A stretch of DNA of 64,000 nucleotides, taken from contig CASEYW010000083.1 in NCBI GenBank assembly GCA_949292215.1, positions 1 through 64,000 of the forward strand. The letters run 5' to 3'. How positions within the stretch are numbered: position 1 is the stretch's first letter; every line of letters starts with the position of its first letter. The position numbers and the translations under genes are program-made. Origin of the DNA: an uncultured bacterium (GTDB lineage Bacteria; Verrucomicrobiota; Lentisphaeria; Victivallales; UBA1829). This document shows, piece after piece, positions 61,901 through 64,000 of this stretch. The notes beneath the pieces are model-generated. The model had not been told where the DNA came from and searched no databases. It saw nothing but the letters and a program-made list of their open reading frames with translations.

Positions 61901-64000
61901 TTATGGAACAGCCAGATACCCGAAGAGAAGACGGTTGCGCCAGTTTTCCGAACTGCCCGCCCAGACGTCCTGGCTGTGACGGCGTTCTCCGTCCGAGTCA
62001 TCCACAGCCAGATCGAACGCGATCGCGGAAGGTCCCCGCATGCCGATGTTTTTCCACGGAATCCGGATTGTTGCGGAATAATCGGTTCCGGAATCGTTCA
62101 GCGTGTAAACGATTCCGCGCAGATCCAGATTCGGACTGCCTGTCAGAGCTTCCGGAAGTCCGTTTGAGGATTTCGGAACGAGAAACAGACGATAGCACGA
62201 TTCGGTATATGCCTCCCGTCCAAGTTCCCGTTCAGGAGCTGCATCCAGGAACAATTCGATTCCATCTCCGGACCACGGGGCGTCCTTGATTCTTCCTCCG
62301 CGTTTGTCATCGCGGACCTGAATTTGAAACTCCAGAAATGCCGATGTCGTCCGAATCTGGAATTCCGCGTTCTTCCCGACCGTTTGCTTTTCTCCCGGGC
62401 GGCAGAATTTTCCGGAAACAGGATGGACACGGTGTTCCAGAATTCCGGCACCGTCTGAAACGATGACTCCGAGTTCTTTCCGATCTGCTTCCGGAGCAGG
62501 AAACAGAAGTGTCCGGATTTCCTGTGCTTTCAGGAGGAGTTCCTGTTTCGGAGCACCGGGAATCCGTACTGCTGCCTCTTGGATCTGACGGGTATTGTTC
62601 TGTATTTCAAGTGCCAGAACGCGCTTTCCTTTTTCGGTGAGGATTCTGGCTCCGGTCACCTGCAGTTTCCGTCGGGGGATGACCTGAATGTTTTTCCAGT
62701 CCGGATTCCGGTTCCGGCTTTTCAGGTAGATCGGATTGTTGCCTGCCTCTATCTTTTTCCCGGGCAGGGGATTTCCGAACAGGTCAAATGCGTGAACATC
62801 ATCCGGCAGAATCAGGGAGAAGGATTCGCCCTCTTCTTTCGCCCAGCAGGCGAGAAGCGGCGAGCCGTTCCGATCCTCATAGCTCCATGCGCTCAACCCC
62901 CGGAGCAGAGAGAGGCTTCCCTTGCCTTTTCCGCATTCCAGAAAACGGGAGAATGCGTTGGTTGCAGCGGCGTATTCATTCGGGATAAAGGTGGATGCGG
63001 CATAATTAGGCCATCGGTATTCCGGACGCAGATCGACTCCCGTGATGCGTGGCGCCCAGACCGGAATGCTTTGAGCAAGCCCTTCTCCGAGATCAATCAG
63101 ATACCGGCGGACCAGATTGCCGACCGGAAATTCTCCCTGCTCCACGACTGGTTTCCGGAGTCCTTTCTGATTCTGGACGAAATAAAGCTCCGAGTTCCAG
63201 AGCTGCAGGTCTTTCCGGTATTTGCGGAGGATGGCAAAGACTTGCCGGATCTGCTGTTCCGCAGGAACGGGGGAGTCATCCAGCTGAGCGTTGTATGGAT
63301 GGAAGGAGACCGCGTCCGTGAATTGGAACGCCCCGAGTTTTCCGCATTCTTCGAGAAATTTTCCGAGATTACCATTCAGGTCACCCGTTGAGCAGAACCC
63401 GACTACCACGCACTCCGGATCAGCCTTTTTTGCTGCACGGTACGCCCGTTTCAGATAGTCTGTATACTGCTCCGGCGTCAGATAAAGGTTCGGTTCGTTC
63501 ATGATTTCATAGCACTTGATTTCATTCCGGTAACGTGCAACGAATTCATGAATAAAGCGTTCCCAGGCATCGGGAGGAGGAAGGATTCTCCAGGCGCGAC
63601 CGATCACTTTGACTCCGGTGTGCACGCTTGCTTTCCGAATCCATGTGCCGGAGAATTTGTCCTTGTCATAAGCGACAAATTCCGAACTTCCGAGACGGGG
63701 CAGGATATCGAGCCCGTTTTTCCGGGCTTTCCGGATGATGTTGTCGGTGGGGCGCCAGTCGTATTTGCCGCGTTCGTGTTCGGTTCTCCACCAGTAGAAG
63801 ACACCGTCGTCGTGAAGGCGGATGGAGCCAAACCCGCATTGACGGGTCCGGGCGAAGAATTCATCCAGATTCATTCCGCATGCTCCGAACAGCGGTTTTT
63901 TGGGGGTGCCGTCCGGTTCGTTCGCCTGAAAACGGGTACTTTGAATGTGAAACAGATGCCCGTTGACCCCAACGGAAAAACCGTTTCGGAACGAATAACT
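61901..64000 (-). CDS. Secreted-type clan GH-A glycoside hydrolase (N-terminus beyond right edge)
   Basis: The frame stays open to the window edge (about 699 codons visible); the internal ATG at 63874 is not the true start, because upstream codons continue in frame with typical sequence (SFRNGFSVGVNGHLFHIQS). The barrel has acid/base Glu in IMNEPNLY (codon 63494-63496) and nucleophile Glu in LWNSELYFV (codon 63188-63190). A beta-rich linker and a C-terminal CBM9-like domain (about the last 170 residues, APWSGDGIELFLDAAPE) follow. The architecture resembles the 18.9-kb enzyme. The substrate is unknown. Confidence 0.85.
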   Translation of the reverse strand, partial: SYSFRNGFSVGVNGHLFHIQSTRFQANEPDGTPKKPLFGACGMNLDEFFARTRQCGFGSIRLHDDGVFYWWRTEHERGKYDWRPTDNIIRKARKNGLDILPRLGSSEFVAYDKDKFSGTWIRKASVHTGVKVIGRAWRILPPPDAWERFIHEFVARYRNEIKCYEIMNEPNLYLTPEQYTDYLKRAYRAAKKADPECVVVGFCSTGDLNGNLGKFLEECGKLGAFQFTDAVSFHPYNAQLDDSPVPAEQQIRQVFAILRKYRKDLQLWNSELYFVQNQKGLRKPVVEQGEFPVGNLVRRYLIDLGEGLAQSIPVWAPRITGVDLRPEYRWPNYAASTFIPNEYAAATNAFSRFLECGKGKGSLSLLRGLSAWSYEDRNGSPLLACWAKEEGESFSLILPDDVHAFDLFGNPLPGKKIEAGNNPIYLKSRNRNPDWKNIQVIPRRKLQVTGARILTEKGKRVLALEIQNNTRQIQEAAVRIPGAPKQELLLKAQEIRTLLFPAPEADRKELGVIVSDGAGILEHRVHPVSGKFCRPGEKQTVGKNAEFQIRTTSAFLEFQIQVRDDKRGGRIKDAPWSGDGIELFLDAAPERELGREAYTESCYRLFLVPKSSNGLPEALTGSPNLDLRGIVYTLNDSGTDYSATIRIPWKNIGMRGPSAIAFDLAVDDSDGERRHSQDVWAGSSENWRNRLLFGYLAVP

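Overview
The window looks like a chromosomal segment of a Lentisphaerota-type bacterium (Victivallales-like, PVC superphylum). This is inference from gene content, not a database match. The clues are type IV pilin-like signal proteins sitting beside very large secreted glycoside hydrolases, an Akkermansia-like Amuc_1102-1101-1100-1099-1098 pilus locus, and moderate GC. No tRNA, rRNA, CRISPR array, insertion sequence or replication origin was recognised.

Layout. 1-4.3 kb: the end of a DMT-family transporter, then gap-pgk-tpiA on the minus strand with clear terminators after each gene, and a divergent C_GCAxxG_C_C-type redox protein. 4.4-5.7 kb: a secreted protein of unknown function and secG. 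5.8-16.2 kb: a six-gene operon for a pilus-like envelope machine: Amuc_1102-like, a fused PilM/PilN-type protein (Amuc_1101-like), Amuc_1100-like, Amuc_1099-like with zinc-ribbon and calcium repeats, and two tandem secretin paralogues (Amuc_1098-like). 16.3-18.7 kb: a small unknown protein, TatD nuclease, HNH protein and an orphan ABC ATPase.

18.9-31.0 kb: two back-to-back cassettes, each LacI regulator -> type IV pilin-like protein -> very large secreted glycoside hydrolase. In the left cassette the LacI gene has a frameshift in its DNA-binding domain and the pilin-like protein has lost its conserved Glu5. The right cassette looks intact and has a perfect LacI-type operator. 31.0-34.0 kb: an alpha-L-rhamnosidase-like enzyme with a divergent AraC regulator.

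34.1-43.3 kb: housekeeping genes tpx, purU, lepB, lepA, a single-lobe solute-binding lipoprotein and carA on the minus strand, with divergent pyrG and a Xer recombinase. 43.3-47.7 kb: a minus-strand operon for a UDP-HexNAc 6-dehydrogenase and 4-epimerase (probable UDP-GalNAcA route), a phosphoesterase and an AmpG-like permease. 47.9-53.4 kb: two tandem polysaccharide deacetylases, an esterase and rsmE, then phoB-phoR behind Pho-box-like repeats.

53.4-64 kb: a sialate O-acetylesterase lipoprotein; a decayed cassette (AraC with two in-frame stops, frameshifted pilin-like gene, frameshifted glycoside hydrolase); a TRL-like lipoprotein; an SMP-30 family lactonase; tsaB with a membrane protein; a small membrane protein; and a glycoside hydrolase running off the right edge.

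As a whole, the window pairs core metabolism with a glycan-degrading lifestyle. The recurring unit is a sugar-responsive regulator, a pilin-like protein and a giant secreted enzyme, in a genome that also has a pilus-like secretin machine nearby. Promoters are easy to see and mostly share a TTGNNN-17-TATATT form.
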